Position numbers and translations under genes: made by a program. Of a DNA stretch of 5,838 nucleotides, positions 5,685 through 5,838 are shown piece after piece; position 1 is the stretch's first letter; every line of letters begins with the position of its first letter. Source of the stretch: JBDNFP01 sp041689775 (lineage in GTDB: Bacteria; Bacteroidota; Bacteroidia; Cytophagales; Spirosomataceae); the NCBI GenBank assembly GCA_041689775.1, contig JBDNFP010000052.1:1-5838 (forward strand), given 5' to 3'. Under the pieces are notes generated by a model. The model ran no database searches. It was not told the origin of the DNA and was given only the letters and a program-made list of their open reading frames with translations.

Positions 5685-5838
5685 TTAAATCAATTTAAGT
5701 AGCTTATAGCTGTTATATTTTTGTAAATATTTGATATAGAAAAATCGGTACTGGGCATTTAATCTATGGTAAACATTAATGGCTTCATTAACAGGAGGTC
5801 CTCCAAGGGGTAGATTTGGTTCACGAGCCCCTGTTTCA
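5685..5838 (-). CDS. 3' end of an unidentified leftward gene (partial)
   Basis: On the minus strand the frame read from 5837 leftward is open from the window edge to a TAA at 5687-5685, giving the last 50 residues of a protein whose start lies outside. It reads ETGAREPNLPLGGPPVNEAI, continues with VYHRLNAQYRFFY, and ends KYNSYKLLKLI. The composition (GGPPVNEAI followed by a basic, aromatic-rich helix-like tail) looks like real protein, but I do not recognise the family. Position supports it: it converges on yihY, and the intervening hairpin has its U-run on this strand. The same frame stays open for a further 31 codons after the TAA, to a TAG at 5591-5589, only 12 bp from the hairpin. The annotated end may therefore reflect a nonsense change, a base error, or chance. 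Confidence 0.6.
   Translation of the reverse strand, partial: ETGAREPNLPLGGPPVNEAINVYHRLNAQYRFFYIKYLQKYNSYKLLKLI

Noticed and set aside
5611..5685. 24-codon leftward ORF starting at the TAATG overlap (MPYKKKLARY...)
   Set aside because: It is short, has no recognisable motif, and competes with the in-frame continuation of the neighbouring gene. Stop-start overlap alone is weak support.
1..5838. Defence, mobile or other novel multi-gene system
   Set aside because: All complete genes belong to common chromosomal families. No transposase, integrase, toxin-antitoxin, nuclease-helicase set, CRISPR array or attachment-site repeat was seen.

Overview
The window looks like ordinary chromosomal sequence from a Bacteroidota bacterium, probably of the Cytophagales. 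The evidence is the gene content (a Bacteroidota-style MltG with a CAK-D-SGYH-FA C-terminus, and a small secreted protein of a kind common in that phylum), moderate to low GC by eye, starts without clear Shine-Dalgarno sequences, and one candidate promoter of the Bacteroidota TTTG / TAnnTTTG type. The genus cannot be fixed from the sequence.

Layout, left to right. Bases 1-122 may hold the 3' end of a rightward gene (weakly supported). Two leftward genes follow in transcription order from right to left: a two-TM DUF502 membrane protein (1487-864), then a secreted 207-aa protein of unknown function (779-156). A 453-bp divergent intergenic region (1488-1940) is rich in dyads and degenerate repeats. 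Four rightward genes follow: a malate/L-lactate dehydrogenase-type (Ldh_2) oxidoreductase (1941-3017), the endolytic transglycosylase MltG (3097-4137), a YbgC-type acyl-CoA thioesterase (4191-4604) and a YihY/UPF0761 membrane protein (4616-5548). A strong hairpin starts on the last base of the yihY stop codon. The 3' end of a leftward gene enters from the right edge and stops at 5685.

mltG, ybgC and yihY are close together (53 and 11 bp gaps) and probably co-transcribed. Their theme is the cell envelope: glycan strand length, acyl-thioester hydrolysis and an inner membrane protein. The Ldh_2 gene is metabolic. Its likely promoter carries a 9-bp perfect inverted repeat, which suggests regulation by a dimeric repressor or activator; it may also feed transcription into mltG across a 79-bp gap.

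I found no CRISPR array, RNA gene, insertion sequence, phage gene or toxin/defence module, and no evidence of a new multi-gene system. The points most worth a second look are the operator-like dyad over the Ldh_2 promoter, the other structure in that intergenic region, and the right-edge gene whose frame stays open past its stop almost to the terminator.
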